Source of the DNA: a virus
Virus record (IMG/VR): IMGVR_UViG_3300030044_000006
Coordinates: 1 to 43,191 of that record
Length of the DNA stretch: 43,191 nucleotides
Direction: 5' to 3' (one strand)
Part shown: positions 5,071 through 12,500 of the stretch, piece by piece
Numbering within the stretch: position 1 is the stretch's first letter
Layout: each line of letters starts with the position of its first letter
Translations under genes and position numbers: made by a program
Notes under the pieces: generated by a model
The model's database searches: none
What the model was told of the DNA's origin: nothing
Seen by the model: only the letters and a program-made list of their open reading frames with translations

Positions 5071-5984
5071 TATTTTACCTTTCGTTCAGTGATTCTGAAA
5101 TTTCTGACACCAGCTCGTTCAAAAGCTTTAACAAAAGTGGGTGGACTGCACTTAGCAGAGATTGAAAACAATGGGTGTTCAACTCGCTCGACATCTCCAA
5201 TAAGACTGAGGATCTGCGCTTTGATCGCTTTTCTAGCATTTTCGTATTCTGTCGCTTGTTTCCCGCAGACTTTATACTGTTCTGCGAGCGCGAGGAGTTC
5301 TTGTGAATCGGTCGTGAGCGTTTTGCCTGGTTCTGCGTAGCCATATAATTTCCCGATGATATCAGCGTCTTTTAAGAAGTCCGGTTGTGGTGCTTCGTTC
5401 GTATCGATTGAATGCCAGAATCCTGCGCACTTGTCTAGGATTACTGCGTGGATTTCTTTATCTGCTTCCCTGCGAATTAGCTTAATGTCGTTACCAGAGA
5501 TTAGTGCGCCGATATAGCAGTATGAGACATCTGCAAGTAACATTTGGTGCTGCACTTGAAGCTCAATGTGAGCTGGCGCTTCGAAAGTTCCGTCTTCGTT
5601 TTTGGTCCACTTGTCGCGGAATTGGATAAAGTCCACGTTTTTGATCTCGAGTATTCCATTAGGATCTCCTTCAACACAAAAATCAAAGCTGGATCCAATC
5701 CTGAGCTGCTCATCGTAAATGTATTGTTTCATTTCAGAAACGATCCAGCCTTGATCTTTTGCAATGCCTTCGGCAATCGAGTTCTGAAGTCGTTTACCCC
5801 ATAAAGTCCGGGGGTTCTCCTGGAAATCTACGACTACGTTTTCCTTGTGCCGATGCCATAACTCGAATTTTGTCATGTAAGGTGAAAGGTCGAATAAAGC
5901 AGGGATTTCAGTTGAGTTCAGATTTTTCGCTCTGAGCGCTAGCCATTCCTGCTCATTTTTTGGTACTACACTAATTGTTTTCAT
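5070..5984 (-). CDS. YqaJ-family (lambda Exo-type) recombination exonuclease
   Basis: The 304-residue protein has the order of motifs of the YqaJ viral recombinase family, part of the PD-(D/E)xK nucleases. These include EWLALRAKNLNSTEIPALFDLSPY at 13-36, WGKRLQNSIAEGIAKDQGW at 62-80, a catalytic Asp in SSFDF (D101), ExK in GILEIKN (E113, K115), and HIELQVQHQMLL near 140. These enzymes resect double-stranded ends 5' to 3' and feed RecT. It is the first gene of the leftward operon and diverges from the Cro-like gene with only 35 bp between start codons. No clear ribosome-binding site precedes the ATG, so the mRNA may be leaderless or nearly so. Confidence 0.93.
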   Translation of the reverse strand: MKTISVVPKNEQEWLALRAKNLNSTEIPALFDLSPYMTKFELWHRHKENVVVDFQENPRTLWGKRLQNSIAEGIAKDQGWIVSEMKQYIYDEQLRIGSSFDFCVEGDPNGILEIKNVDFIQFRDKWTKNEDGTFEAPAHIELQVQHQMLLADVSYCYIGALISGNDIKLIRREADKEIHAVILDKCAGFWHSIDTNEAPQPDFLKDADIIGKLYGYAEPGKTLTTDSQELLALAEQYKVCGKQATEYENARKAIKAQILSLIGDVERVEHPLFSISAKCSPPTFVKAFERAGVRNFRITERKVK

Positions 5985-5992
5985 GCTATGAT
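5984..5992 (+). promoter_or_regulatory. Extended -10 promoter for the replication operon
   Basis: TGCTATGAT at 5984-5992 fits an extended -10 element (TGnTATAAT) with one mismatch. No good -35 is seen at normal spacing. Transcription would start near 5999, about 20 bases before the Cro-like gene ATG, whose AAGGA ribosome-binding site lies at about 6010. The element covers the first codons of the divergent exonuclease gene, so the two directions probably compete. Confidence 0.5.
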
Positions 5993-6019
5993 GTGAACAT
6001 TAAACCACAAGGAATTAAA

Positions 6020-6217
6020 ATGCAAAAGAAAAATTCAGTAGAGTATCTTATTAAAAAGTTTGGTGGATTACGCGCGACTGCTCGCGGTGTGAACAGGGCG
6101 CCGAGCGGAGTACATAGATGGCGGGTGAACGGCAGGATTCCAAGACTGGCCATGCCGTCGGTTTTAAGGGGTGCAAAACGAAATGGATTGACTCTTAATT
6201 TGAATCGGCTTATGTAA
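6020..6217 (+). CDS. Cro/YdaS-like helix-turn-helix regulator
   Basis: The 65-residue protein starts at ATG 6020, seven bases after AAGGA; the frame is open upstream to 5975 but without a ribosome-binding site. The sequence FGGLRATARGVNRAPSGVHRWR followed by NGRIPRLAMP resembles small phage Cro-like proteins, where GG is followed by a helix-turn-helix ending in a V-x-x-W and then G-x-IP. It is strongly basic. It opens the rightward replication operon directly beside the divergent control region, so it likely binds there to balance leftward recombination and rightward replication transcription. No partner CI-type repressor is adjacent. Confidence 0.75.
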   Translation: MQKKNSVEYLIKKFGGLRATARGVNRAPSGVHRWRVNGRIPRLAMPSVLRGAKRNGLTLNLNRLM

Positions 6218-6222
6218 GCTGA

Positions 6223-7656
6223 ATGTCGCTTACTCTCCGAGATTACCAGCTAGACATTATTGAAAAAGCTAGGCAAAAAATGCGTGAAGGGTGTAAGCGA
6301 TTTCTGATTACTTCGCCCACCGGATCGGGAAAAACCGTCTTAACCGCGCACATGCTGCAAACTGCGGCGTCAAAGGGAATGGATTCTCTCTTCCTGGTTC
6401 ATCGCCGGGAATTAATTAAACAATCTGTATTGACGTTTTCAAGCGTAGGGGTTCGGCATGGGATTGTCGCCGCAGGATTCGCTCCAGATCCGAAACCGCA
6501 CATTCAAATTGGTTCAATTGGAACGGTTGGAAATAGACTTCATAAAATTCGTGCGCCTAAGTTAATTATTTGGGATGAATGTCATCACCTGGCTGCAAAT
6601 TCATGGGCAAAAATATTTAAAGCCTTCCCAAACTCGTTTCACATAGGATTAACCGCTACTCCTCAAAGATTGGATAGAAAAGCTCTTGGAGAATTTTTCG
6701 AGTCAATGATTCGTGGGCCTGAAGTTGAATGGCTAATTTCAGAAGGATATCTGACAAAATACATTATATTTGCGCCACCTGGCCCATCGATGGAAGAGGT
6801 CCATGTTAGAATGGGAGATTTTTCAAAGCATGAAGTCAGCGAAATTTTTAATAAGCCACAAATATTAGGGGATTCTCTTAAGATTTACAAAAAACACGCT
6901 GATGGAAAGCGTGCAATTGTGTTTTGTCCTGGCGTCTCACACTCTGAAAATCTTGTTTCGACCTTTAAGGTTGGGGGCGTAAGCGCAAAACATGTTGATG
7001 GAAACTCTGAAGAGGTTGTACGGGACGGAACAATTCGAGCATTTAAAGAAAATGATTTGTCGGTTCTTTCAAATGTAGGGTTATTCGGAGAGGGATTTGA
7101 TGTACCGGCAATTGATGCGGTTATTGACTGCTCGCCGACTCTTTCGCTTTCTGCATATCTCCAGCGTTTTGGTCGTTGTCTGCGCCCTAATTATAAAAAA
7201 GGAATGCCTCTCGATACTCGTGAGGAGCGTTTGGCTGCAATTGCTGCCTCTGACAAGCCATTTGCAACTTATTTAGATCAGGCTGGAAATGTCATGCGAC
7301 ATGGGCTTCCTGACGAAGTTCGTGAGTGGAGTTTAGATGGAGAAAAGAAGAGAAAAAAAGAAGAGTCAAAAGTAAAATTATGTGAAAAATGCATGGCTGC
7401 AAATTCATCTTTTGCAAAGGTTTGTGTTTTTTGTAATGAACCGTTTCAAGTTCGGGCGCGAGTTATTGAGCAAGTTCCCGGTGATTTGGTTCAAATTGAT
7501 CCGAATGAGATCAGGAGACTAAGAGCGAAAGAACAGGGTTCGGCAAGAACATATGAACAGCTTGTTGAGCTTGGTCGTAAACGTAATTATCGACGTGCCG
7601 AGTTATGGGCAAAACATATGATGATCGCAAGAGCAAACAAAAAACAGGGGGCATAA
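6223..7656 (+). CDS. Superfamily 2 DNA helicase with C-terminal zinc ribbon
   Basis: The 477-residue protein has a Q-motif-like start (LRDYQLDII), Walker A SPTGSGKT (31-38), motif Ia near FLVHRRELIKQ (57-67), DEAD-box-type motif II DECH (118-121), motif III LTATPQR, and motif VI QRFGRCLRP beginning at about 314. A C-terminal four-cysteine ribbon follows (C387, C390, C401, C404). This layout is common in phage SSL2/RadD-like helicases that remodel branched or replicating DNA using ATP. It lies between the Cro-like gene and the VRR-NUC nuclease, so a role in replication and recombination is likely. No strong ribosome-binding site precedes ATG 6223, which is five bases after the upstream stop. 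Confidence 0.92.
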   Translation: MSLTLRDYQLDIIEKARQKMREGCKRFLITSPTGSGKTVLTAHMLQTAASKGMDSLFLVHRRELIKQSVLTFSSVGVRHGIVAAGFAPDPKPHIQIGSIGTVGNRLHKIRAPKLIIWDECHHLAANSWAKIFKAFPNSFHIGLTATPQRLDRKALGEFFESMIRGPEVEWLISEGYLTKYIIFAPPGPSMEEVHVRMGDFSKHEVSEIFNKPQILGDSLKIYKKHADGKRAIVFCPGVSHSENLVSTFKVGGVSAKHVDGNSEEVVRDGTIRAFKENDLSVLSNVGLFGEGFDVPAIDAVIDCSPTLSLSAYLQRFGRCLRPNYKKGMPLDTREERLAAIAASDKPFATYLDQAGNVMRHGLPDEVREWSLDGEKKRKKEESKVKLCEKCMAANSSFAKVCVFCNEPFQVRARVIEQVPGDLVQIDPNEIRRLRAKEQGSARTYEQLVELGRKRNYRRAELWAKHMMIARANKKQGA

Positions 7657-8055
7657 ATGGACGAAGCAGAATTGATGCGGAGGATTCAACTCCACGCATC
7701 TAAAATGGGACTACGGTTATTTAGAAATAATACGGGCGTTGGCTGGGTCGGTTCAATAGTTGACAGAACGTCGCACTCGCTTAAGCTAATGAATTTTCGT
7801 CCATTACATTCCGGGCTTGCGGTCGGAAGTGGAGACCTGATCGGATGGACCCCTGTAAAAATTACAGAGGCACACTTGGGGAAAACATTCGCAGTGTTCA
7901 CAAATTGTGAGTGCAAAAATCCTAACGGTCGAGGTAGGGTTTCTGAAGAACAAAAAAATTTTGACAGAGTAGTTATTGAATCTGGGGGGATCTCGGCTAT
8001 CGTGAAATCGGTTGACGAGTTCGATTATTTCATCAATGAGTTTACAACAAAATGA
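7657..8055 (+). CDS. VRR-NUC domain nuclease
   Basis: The 132-residue protein is a stand-alone VRR-NUC domain, the usual phage form. Visible motifs are GSGDLIGWTPVKIT (about 57-70, with the catalytic Asp), AVFTNCECKNPNGRGR (about 78-93, ExK pair) and SEEQKNFDRVVIESGG (about 95-110, conserved Gln). Members are Mg-dependent structure-specific nucleases acting on branched DNA. The start follows the helicase stop directly (TAAATG) with a G-rich ribosome-binding site. It sits between a helicase and the primase-helicase, a common phage replication arrangement. It overlaps the next gene by about 20 bases. Confidence 0.92.
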   Translation: MDEAELMRRIQLHASKMGLRLFRNNTGVGWVGSIVDRTSHSLKLMNFRPLHSGLAVGSGDLIGWTPVKITEAHLGKTFAVFTNCECKNPNGRGRVSEEQKNFDRVVIESGGISAIVKSVDEFDYFINEFTTK

Positions 8056-10369
8056 TTTTAAAGAAATTTCGAGTCTAGCACTTGCACACATCAGGTCTCT
8101 CGCGAGTGATCTTTTGCCGGGTGGAAAAATGCGGGGCAATGAATGGGTTGCGGGTTCTGTAACTGGCGGTCAAGGTGATAGCTGTAGCCTGAATTTGAAC
8201 AGCGGCAAATGGGCTGATTTTGCGACCGACGAAAAAGGTGGAGACCTCATCTCTCTTTATGCCGCTCATCATCGGTGCTCCCAGCTCGATGCCATGAAAG
8301 CGCTCGCCAAAAAAATCGGGTATAAGTTTAAACAAAATAACTATAAATCGGCTCATGCTCCGACGCCGCATACTCCGCAAGTCACAAGTCGGCAGCCCGA
8401 CGAAATCCCTTTTAACCTTGTTCCGATCCCTCTTGAAGTCCAGGAGCCAAATTTTTTCCACGCCCAACATGGTTCTCCTGAAGGAACTTGGTGCTACTAT
8501 GATGAGGGGGGAGGACGACTTTTTTGGATTGCCCGATATAAATCCAAGGATGGAGGCAAGCAATTCATACCGTTCTCATGGTGTTCAAACCGGGGGAGGA
8601 TCGTCTCGAAGGCTTGGGACGGTCCACGTCCGTTGTATGGGCTTGAAAAACTCGCTGATGAGTCCCAGGCGGTTTTAATCGTTGAAGGCGAGAAGACCTG
8701 TGAAGCTGCACGCCGTTTCCTGAATCCTAAGACATATACAGTGGTTTCCTGGTCCGGTGGGGCAAAGGCCTTTGAAAAGACAGACTGGACGCCTCTGCGT
8801 GGTCGTAAAATAGTTCTTTGGCCTGACAATGACCGCAAGGTGATCAAAACCGAGACACAATCTGCCAAATACGGCCTTGCGGTCGGTGAAATGATTCCTT
8901 TAGATGAGCAACCTGGGTTCTCTGCCATGATGGGGATAGCTGCAATTCTCGCGCCATATTGCGAAATTAAGTATTTTTCCTTGCACGAATATCCTGCAAT
9001 CGGCGAAATAGATGGTTTTGACGCCGCTGATGCCGAAAACATGGCCTGGACCGCGCAGATTTTCAAAAATACCGTCCTCCCGTTTGTTAAAACATACGAG
9101 TTACCGCCCGTAATTACTCCGCCTGAGCTTGAGGAGGTGGCAGAAACGGAGTGGGTGCAGGGGAATATTTACTCAGAGCTGAACAATTGCGGTTTGATTC
9201 AAAAAATAGGATCAAGTGAATTTCATTTGAATATTTCTAACATGGTTGCGTTAATTTCAAATCACAGAAACTTAAAGGGACGGATCTGGTTTGATGAGTT
9301 TCATCTTCGGACATTTACAACGTGGCGAACCGAAAAGCCCGTTCAGTGGATCGATGGTGATGATCTTGAGCTAACGGCAATTTTTCAACGAGTTTTTGAG
9401 ATGCATAAGCTCGAAGTAGGAACCGTAAGAGAAGCTGTTAGGCTGTACGCGCACAAAAACCGAAAGAATGAGCCGCGTGACTGGATGAGTTCGCTTGTGT
9501 GGGACAAAAAAGAACGGTGTCACGATTTTTTTATTAATGCATGTCAGTCAGAAAATGATGAATACACACGCACCGTCTCAAAGAACTTTTGGGTAGCGAT
9601 GGCGGCGCGGGTTTTTGTTCCCGGTTGCAAAATGGACAACATGGTGATCCTAGAAGGAAGACAAGGTGCTCAAAAATCGACACTGCTTGAGGAGATCGCA
9701 AAAGAGTGGTTTACGGAATGTACCGAAGCGGTAGGCTCTAAAGATTTTAAATCTCTTTTGTCAGGCCATTTGATCGTAGAGATTCCAGAATTAACGTCTT
9801 TACTTAAGGCACACAACCAACAAGACATCAAAGCCGCTCTTTCGGATCGTGCTGACAAATATAGGCCGTCTTATGGTAGGCATGAAATATTATTCAATCG
9901 GACTTGTGTATTTGTTGGGACCACGAATGACGGGGAATATCTGGCAGATCCAACGGGCGCGCGTCGATACTGGCCTATATATGTAAATAAAGTGGACATC
10001 GATTACGTTCGCAATAATCGTGATCAGTTATTTGCGGAAGCGGTTTGGAGATTCAGAGAGAATAAGGAATCATGGTGGATGGTTCCAGAAAGTGCAGCAA
10101 AAGAAATGCAAGAAACAAAACGCGTAATTGATCCGTGGGAAGAAAAAATAGAAGATTGGTTATATGGAGCGGCAGGGTATCAGGATAGATTTAGGATGAG
10201 CATTGTTTTTGATTTATTAGAAATTCCAGTTCACCAACAAAGAAAACAGGACAAAGATAGAATAAAGCATATTCTAGAAATTAAAGGATACGTTTGTAAG
10301 CCAACTCGGCATGATGGTAAAATTGAAAGGCGCTGGTGCAAGGAATACTCTAGCACTAGCCAAGTCTGA
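8036..10369 (+). CDS. TOPRIM primase fused to VapE-type superfamily 3 helicase
   Basis: About 777 residues. The N-terminal part (1-90) has CSLNLNSGKWADFATDEKGGDLISLYA, typical of phage primase N-termini that lack a complete CHC2 zinc finger. A TOPRIM-like segment follows: LIVEGEKTCEAA (about 215-226) with a downstream WPDND. After a linker, residues about 470-690 match the VapE/virulence-associated E helicase: Walker A GRQGAQKS (about 541-548), then EIPELTSL, then FVGTTNDGEYLADPTGARRYWPI. It would unwind the replication fork and make primers. No DNA polymerase follows, so host polymerase is presumably recruited. The start is uncertain: ATG 8036 or ATG 8012, both inside the nuclease gene. Confidence 0.92.
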   Translation: MSLQQNDFKEISSLALAHIRSLASDLLPGGKMRGNEWVAGSVTGGQGDSCSLNLNSGKWADFATDEKGGDLISLYAAHHRCSQLDAMKALAKKIGYKFKQNNYKSAHAPTPHTPQVTSRQPDEIPFNLVPIPLEVQEPNFFHAQHGSPEGTWCYYDEGGGRLFWIARYKSKDGGKQFIPFSWCSNRGRIVSKAWDGPRPLYGLEKLADESQAVLIVEGEKTCEAARRFLNPKTYTVVSWSGGAKAFEKTDWTPLRGRKIVLWPDNDRKVIKTETQSAKYGLAVGEMIPLDEQPGFSAMMGIAAILAPYCEIKYFSLHEYPAIGEIDGFDAADAENMAWTAQIFKNTVLPFVKTYELPPVITPPELEEVAETEWVQGNIYSELNNCGLIQKIGSSEFHLNISNMVALISNHRNLKGRIWFDEFHLRTFTTWRTEKPVQWIDGDDLELTAIFQRVFEMHKLEVGTVREAVRLYAHKNRKNEPRDWMSSLVWDKKERCHDFFINACQSENDEYTRTVSKNFWVAMAARVFVPGCKMDNMVILEGRQGAQKSTLLEEIAKEWFTECTEAVGSKDFKSLLSGHLIVEIPELTSLLKAHNQQDIKAALSDRADKYRPSYGRHEILFNRTCVFVGTTNDGEYLADPTGARRYWPIYVNKVDIDYVRNNRDQLFAEAVWRFRENKESWWMVPESAAKEMQETKRVIDPWEEKIEDWLYGAAGYQDRFRMSIVFDLLEIPVHQQRKQDKDRIKHILEIKGYVCKPTRHDGKIERRWCKEYSSTSQV

Positions 10370-10371
10370 AC

Positions 10372-10406
10372 CATGAAACCCCAGTATCGGGCCGAAATGT
10401 TTCATG
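10372..10406. terminator. Stem-loop between convergent operons
   Basis: CATGAAAC (10372-10379) and GTTTCATG (10399-10406) are perfect inverted arms around a loop that itself has CCC/GGG. It begins three bases after the primase-helicase stop and lies between the rightward replication operon and the leftward small-gene operon. There is no T-run, so a classic intrinsic terminator is not shown; it may stabilise the 3' end of the mRNA. Confidence 0.45.
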
Positions 10407-10475
10407 CGCGCCTTCGGACGAAGTATAATCGCCTGGCGAGAGACATTAAAAGTATATCAATATTATTTAAAAAAG

Positions 10476-10688
10476 TCAACCATTTGAAGTAGGTTCAAAT
10501 GTTTTTGTGAGGTTTGCTTGAACGAAATTTTCGAAAATATCTTTCATGTACGACATGGCGGGGAGTGGTCCCGTAAAGCTTACTTGGACGTCGCCTTTAT
10601 CATCAATTTTAAGAATTGCCATTGCATGCGTGCGCGGACCTGAGTCCGCAACGAAATCGACTGCTGACTTGATTTGAGATTCTGTCAA
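10476..10688 (-). CDS. Hypothetical 70-residue protein
   Basis: The frame starts with TTG at 10688, two bases after the stop of the upstream gene, with a weak AGG ribosome-binding site. The protein has an N-terminal helix (ESQIKSAVDFVADSG), a central beta pair (THAMAILKIDDKGDVQVSFTG) and a C-terminal helix (MSYMKDIFENFVQANL). No family is recognised. It is the last gene of the leftward small-gene operon and faces the end of the replication operon across about 100 bp. Confidence 0.6.
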   Translation of the reverse strand: MTESQIKSAVDFVADSGPRTHAMAILKIDDKGDVQVSFTGPLPAMSYMKDIFENFVQANLTKTFEPTSNG

Positions 10689-10689
10689 A

Positions 10690-10884
10690 TTAACCTACGC
10701 GTTTAGACGATTTATGGGCTGCCCGCTGTTTTCCGTGTTCAGCCATTTTTTCCATTTTGGCTTTTCCGTACTTTTCCATTCCTATCTTAGCGGCCACCGC
10801 TCCAGGATTGTGAACCTTCCCTGAGAGTTTGTGTTCGAGAGCTGCGAAACGACCACCACCACCTAATTTCATCGATTTAGCCAT
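10690..10884 (-). CDS. Small basic Gly-rich phage protein
   Basis: The 64-residue protein starts MAKSMKLGGGGRFAALEHKL and continues NPGAVAAKIGMEKYGKAKMEKMAEHGKQRA. This pattern of GGGGRF, NPGA.AA.IG and KYGKAKM is one I recall as a widespread small protein of unknown function in phages. It is strongly basic and probably helical, so nucleic-acid binding is possible but not shown. It is preceded by a 51-residue membrane protein gene and followed after one base by the 70-residue gene. Confidence 0.75.
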   Translation of the reverse strand: MAKSMKLGGGGRFAALEHKLSGKVHNPGAVAAKIGMEKYGKAKMEKMAEHGKQRAAHKSSKRVG

Positions 10885-10900
10885 GAAACCAGTTTAATAT

Positions 10901-11056
10901 TCACTCAGAAAAAAGCAAATAAAACGAGAGGAAAATCATAGCGATGCTGATTATAAAAACAATTCCCCAGCTAAAATCTATGCGTGTTTTACAGGACTTT
11001 TTGCGTTCATAGTCGGTTAGGGCAATTGAATCAGTTACGTTGTTGAAGCGTGTCAT
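10901..11056 (-). CDS. 51-residue single-pass membrane protein
   Basis: A previously uncounted short frame begins at ATG 11056 with AAGGA six bases before it, and ends in TGA at 10901-10903. It starts MTRFNNVTDSIALTDYERKK, has a basic patch (KKSCKTR), then one strong hydrophobic helix (WGIVFIISIAMIFLSFYLLF) and ends almost at once. The topology predicts N-inside with a short outer tail. It starts one base after the end of the 67-residue gene. Function is unknown; small phage membrane proteins often act in lysis control or superinfection exclusion. Confidence 0.7.
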   Translation of the reverse strand: MTRFNNVTDSIALTDYERKKSCKTRIDFSWGIVFIISIAMIFLSFYLLFSE

Positions 11057-11057
11057 A

Positions 11058-11261
11058 TTAATCCTTAAACGCCTGTATCGCGCGTCTTACTGATGGTAGA
11101 TTCTGGCTATCTTGGCATTTAATTAACCATTGTGCCGAATTAATCATTTCTTTAAGTTGATGAGCTGGAAGTGCGACGAGTGCTTTAGGATTTTTTTCGC
11201 ATCCATCCATTAATTGCTCGATCGTAAATCTTAGATCTCTTGCATCAGGAGCCTTTTCCAT
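11058..11261 (-). CDS. Hypothetical 67-residue helical protein
   Basis: This is an all-helix small protein beginning MEKAPDARDLRFTIEQLMDG and containing HQLKEMINSAQWLIKC and VRRAIQAFKD. There is no recognised family. An AAGGG lies unusually close to the ATG. The gap upstream carries a TTGACA element and a 12-bp palindrome, so this gene may also be read from its own promoter with a very short leader. The 51-residue membrane protein starts one base after its stop. Confidence 0.65.
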   Translation of the reverse strand: MEKAPDARDLRFTIEQLMDGCEKNPKALVALPAHQLKEMINSAQWLIKCQDSQNLPSVRRAIQAFKD

Positions 11262-11266
11262 AACCC

Positions 11267-11295
11267 TTATGTATCACAGTACTGTGGCGTGTCAA
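11267..11295 (-). promoter_or_regulatory. Candidate operator/promoter with CACAGTACTGTG palindrome
   Basis: On the - strand TTGACA (11295-11290) is followed by a perfect 12-bp palindrome CACAGTACTGTG (11275-11286) lying where the spacer would be. The -10 match is poor (TACATA, spacer 16), and transcription would start almost at the ATG at 11261. The palindrome between the two elements is what a repressor operator would look like. Confidence 0.4.
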
Positions 11296-11526
11296 CTATA
11301 AATCTGCCCAATTTTCCCCGAATTGTTGCTCAATAAACTGGATATTTTGTGGACAATCGGCGTCTATCTGACAAAGCCAATAACCTTCCTTACCCATGAT
11401 TGCATCGTACTGCTCTTTCGTGGGATAAAACCTGAAGTCAATGGGCCAATACTGGGGTAAAACGTGAAGGTTTGCGTAGTTTAAAGTTACCTTGCAAGAC
11501 GTGGGGTTAGGTGGGCAACTGCTCAT
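11296..11526 (-). CDS. Hypothetical 76-residue protein
   Basis: The protein begins MSSCPPNPTSCKVTLNYANL and contains FRFYPTKEQYDAIMGKEGYWLCQIDADCP, with four cysteines spread along its length. No clear zinc-knuckle spacing is visible. No family is recognised. The ATG overlaps the upstream stop by ATGA at 11523-11526, so it is coupled to the 80-residue gene before it. A 34-bp gap with a candidate promoter follows. Confidence 0.65.
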   Translation of the reverse strand: MSSCPPNPTSCKVTLNYANLHVLPQYWPIDFRFYPTKEQYDAIMGKEGYWLCQIDADCPQNIQFIEQQFGENWADL

Positions 11527-11765
11527 GTGGTAATTGTTTCAGATAATAGGACTCGTTGCAACCGTTCATCAAGTTCCACTATTTTCGAAAAAAACGCATC
11601 GGCAGCTTTATAATGATACGAATGCCTGCGCAGAATAAATAGGAGAGCGCGCGCCTCCTCTGTTTCGATAGTTGAATCACTTTTTAAGTCGTTCTTGTTT
11701 TCGGCGCGGATAATTAATATGTGAACGCGCTTCATTAATATTTTGTATGCTTCGGGATGGTTCAT
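11523..11765 (-). CDS. Hypothetical 80-residue helical protein
   Basis: The start is ATG 11765 (MNHPEAYKILMKRVHILIIRA), nine bases after GGAG and overlapping the stop of the 22-residue membrane peptide by ATGA. A longer in-frame start at 11795 would duplicate the coding space of that peptide. The protein is charged and helical, with no membrane segment or cysteine. No family is recognised. It belongs to the coupled small-gene series. Confidence 0.65.
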   Translation of the reverse strand: MNHPEAYKILMKRVHILIIRAENKNDLKSDSTIETEEARALLFILRRHSYHYKAADAFFSKIVELDERLQRVLLSETITT

Positions 11766-11830
11766 TTTATGCTTCTCCAAAACTTGTAACAGCAATATCC
11801 AATGATGAGCCAGATTGCGATTGCGGTCAT
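11762..11830 (-). CDS. 22-residue membrane micropeptide
   Basis: This frame reads MTAIAIWLIIGYCCYKFWRS plus IK, essentially one short hydrophobic helix with a basic end. Its ATG overlaps the upstream stop by ATGA (11827-11830) and its TGA overlaps the next ATG by ATGA (11762-11765), so it fills the gap between two genes exactly. That fit, and its clean hydrophobic character, argue for a real micropeptide. The function is unknown. Confidence 0.55.
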   Translation of the reverse strand: MTAIAIWLIIGYCCYKFWRSIK

Positions 11831-12375
11831 TGGTTACCCTGATCTCGGAGGGCGTGGAGTTTTGAGAGCGCTTTTGTACTAATATCTATGCGTTCGTTTA
11901 AATCCCACCCAAAGTTTGCATGTTGCATATATGGAAACGAAACTCTTTTAAGCGCCTCCTCGCAAATTTTCACCTGCTCCTGCAAGCTTGCTATTTTATT
12001 TTCCAAACAAGAACGAAATTGATCTTTGTAAAATTCAGTACCGCAAGCCGGACATTGAAACACGTCCTCATGGTTTTGTTTCTTCAGCTTCTCAATCTCC
12101 GCAGCTTGGCTTGCGATTTGTAATTGCTGTTCATGAATTTTAATCTCATCTGAAATACTTCTTGCCGATTCACGACTAAGCTTATTTGTTAAATTGTTGA
12201 TCGTAGCCTTTGACTCAGCCCTGATGATTGGTATCGCGAAATGAGCGCCAGCTATCCAGGCGTCTTTCGGGTCTGGCGCGGATTGAAGTGCAGGATGTCT
12301 GTTCATCTCACCGATAACATAATGACCCTTGTAAGAGTGCCAACCGTCTTCAATCTTTTCGTTAGTGAGTTTCAT
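11827..12375 (-). CDS. Coiled-coil protein with central zinc knuckle
   Basis: The 182-residue protein starts MKLTNEKIEDGWHSYKGHYV and has a long helical region (about 57-100) rich in Glu, Gln, Lys and Ala. A possible zinc site FQCPACGTEF near 105-115 follows, with another Cys in FRSCLENK about eleven residues on, then further coiled coil. Similar small coiled-coil/zinc proteins are frequent in phage early regions, but I cannot assign a family. The start overlaps the 42-residue zinc-ribbon gene by ATGA and the end overlaps the micropeptide by ATGA. Confidence 0.7.
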   Translation of the reverse strand: MKLTNEKIEDGWHSYKGHYVIGEMNRHPALQSAPDPKDAWIAGAHFAIPIIRAESKATINNLTNKLSRESARSISDEIKIHEQQLQIASQAAEIEKLKKQNHEDVFQCPACGTEFYKDQFRSCLENKIASLQEQVKICEEALKRVSFPYMQHANFGWDLNERIDISTKALSKLHALRDQGNQ

Positions 12376-12500
12376 AAATTAACCGCCCCGCATGTCGGAC
12401 ATGCGTCGCTAAACATAGAAGCGTAAAGTCTCCCGCAGTTTGAACATTTCTTGAATTCGGTAAACGCGCGCTCTTTATCGGTTTCGTTTGATGGGGTCAT
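12372..12500 (-). CDS. 42-residue zinc-ribbon protein
   Basis: The frame begins MTPSNETDKERAFTEFKKCS and contains two CxxC knuckles: CSNCGRLYAS and, after a short spacer, CPTCGAVNL at the C-terminus. This is the minimal rubredoxin-like zinc ribbon that often mediates protein or nucleic-acid contacts. Both ends overlap neighbours by ATGA (12497-12500 and 12372-12375). It is shorter than typical gene-finder limits. Function is unknown. Confidence 0.75.
   Translation of the reverse strand: MTPSNETDKERAFTEFKKCSNCGRLYASMFSDACPTCGAVNL

Noticed and set aside
10373-10492. 39-codon + strand frame after the primase-helicase gene
   Set aside because: No ribosome-binding site, it coincides with a hairpin, and its end overlaps the facing gene.
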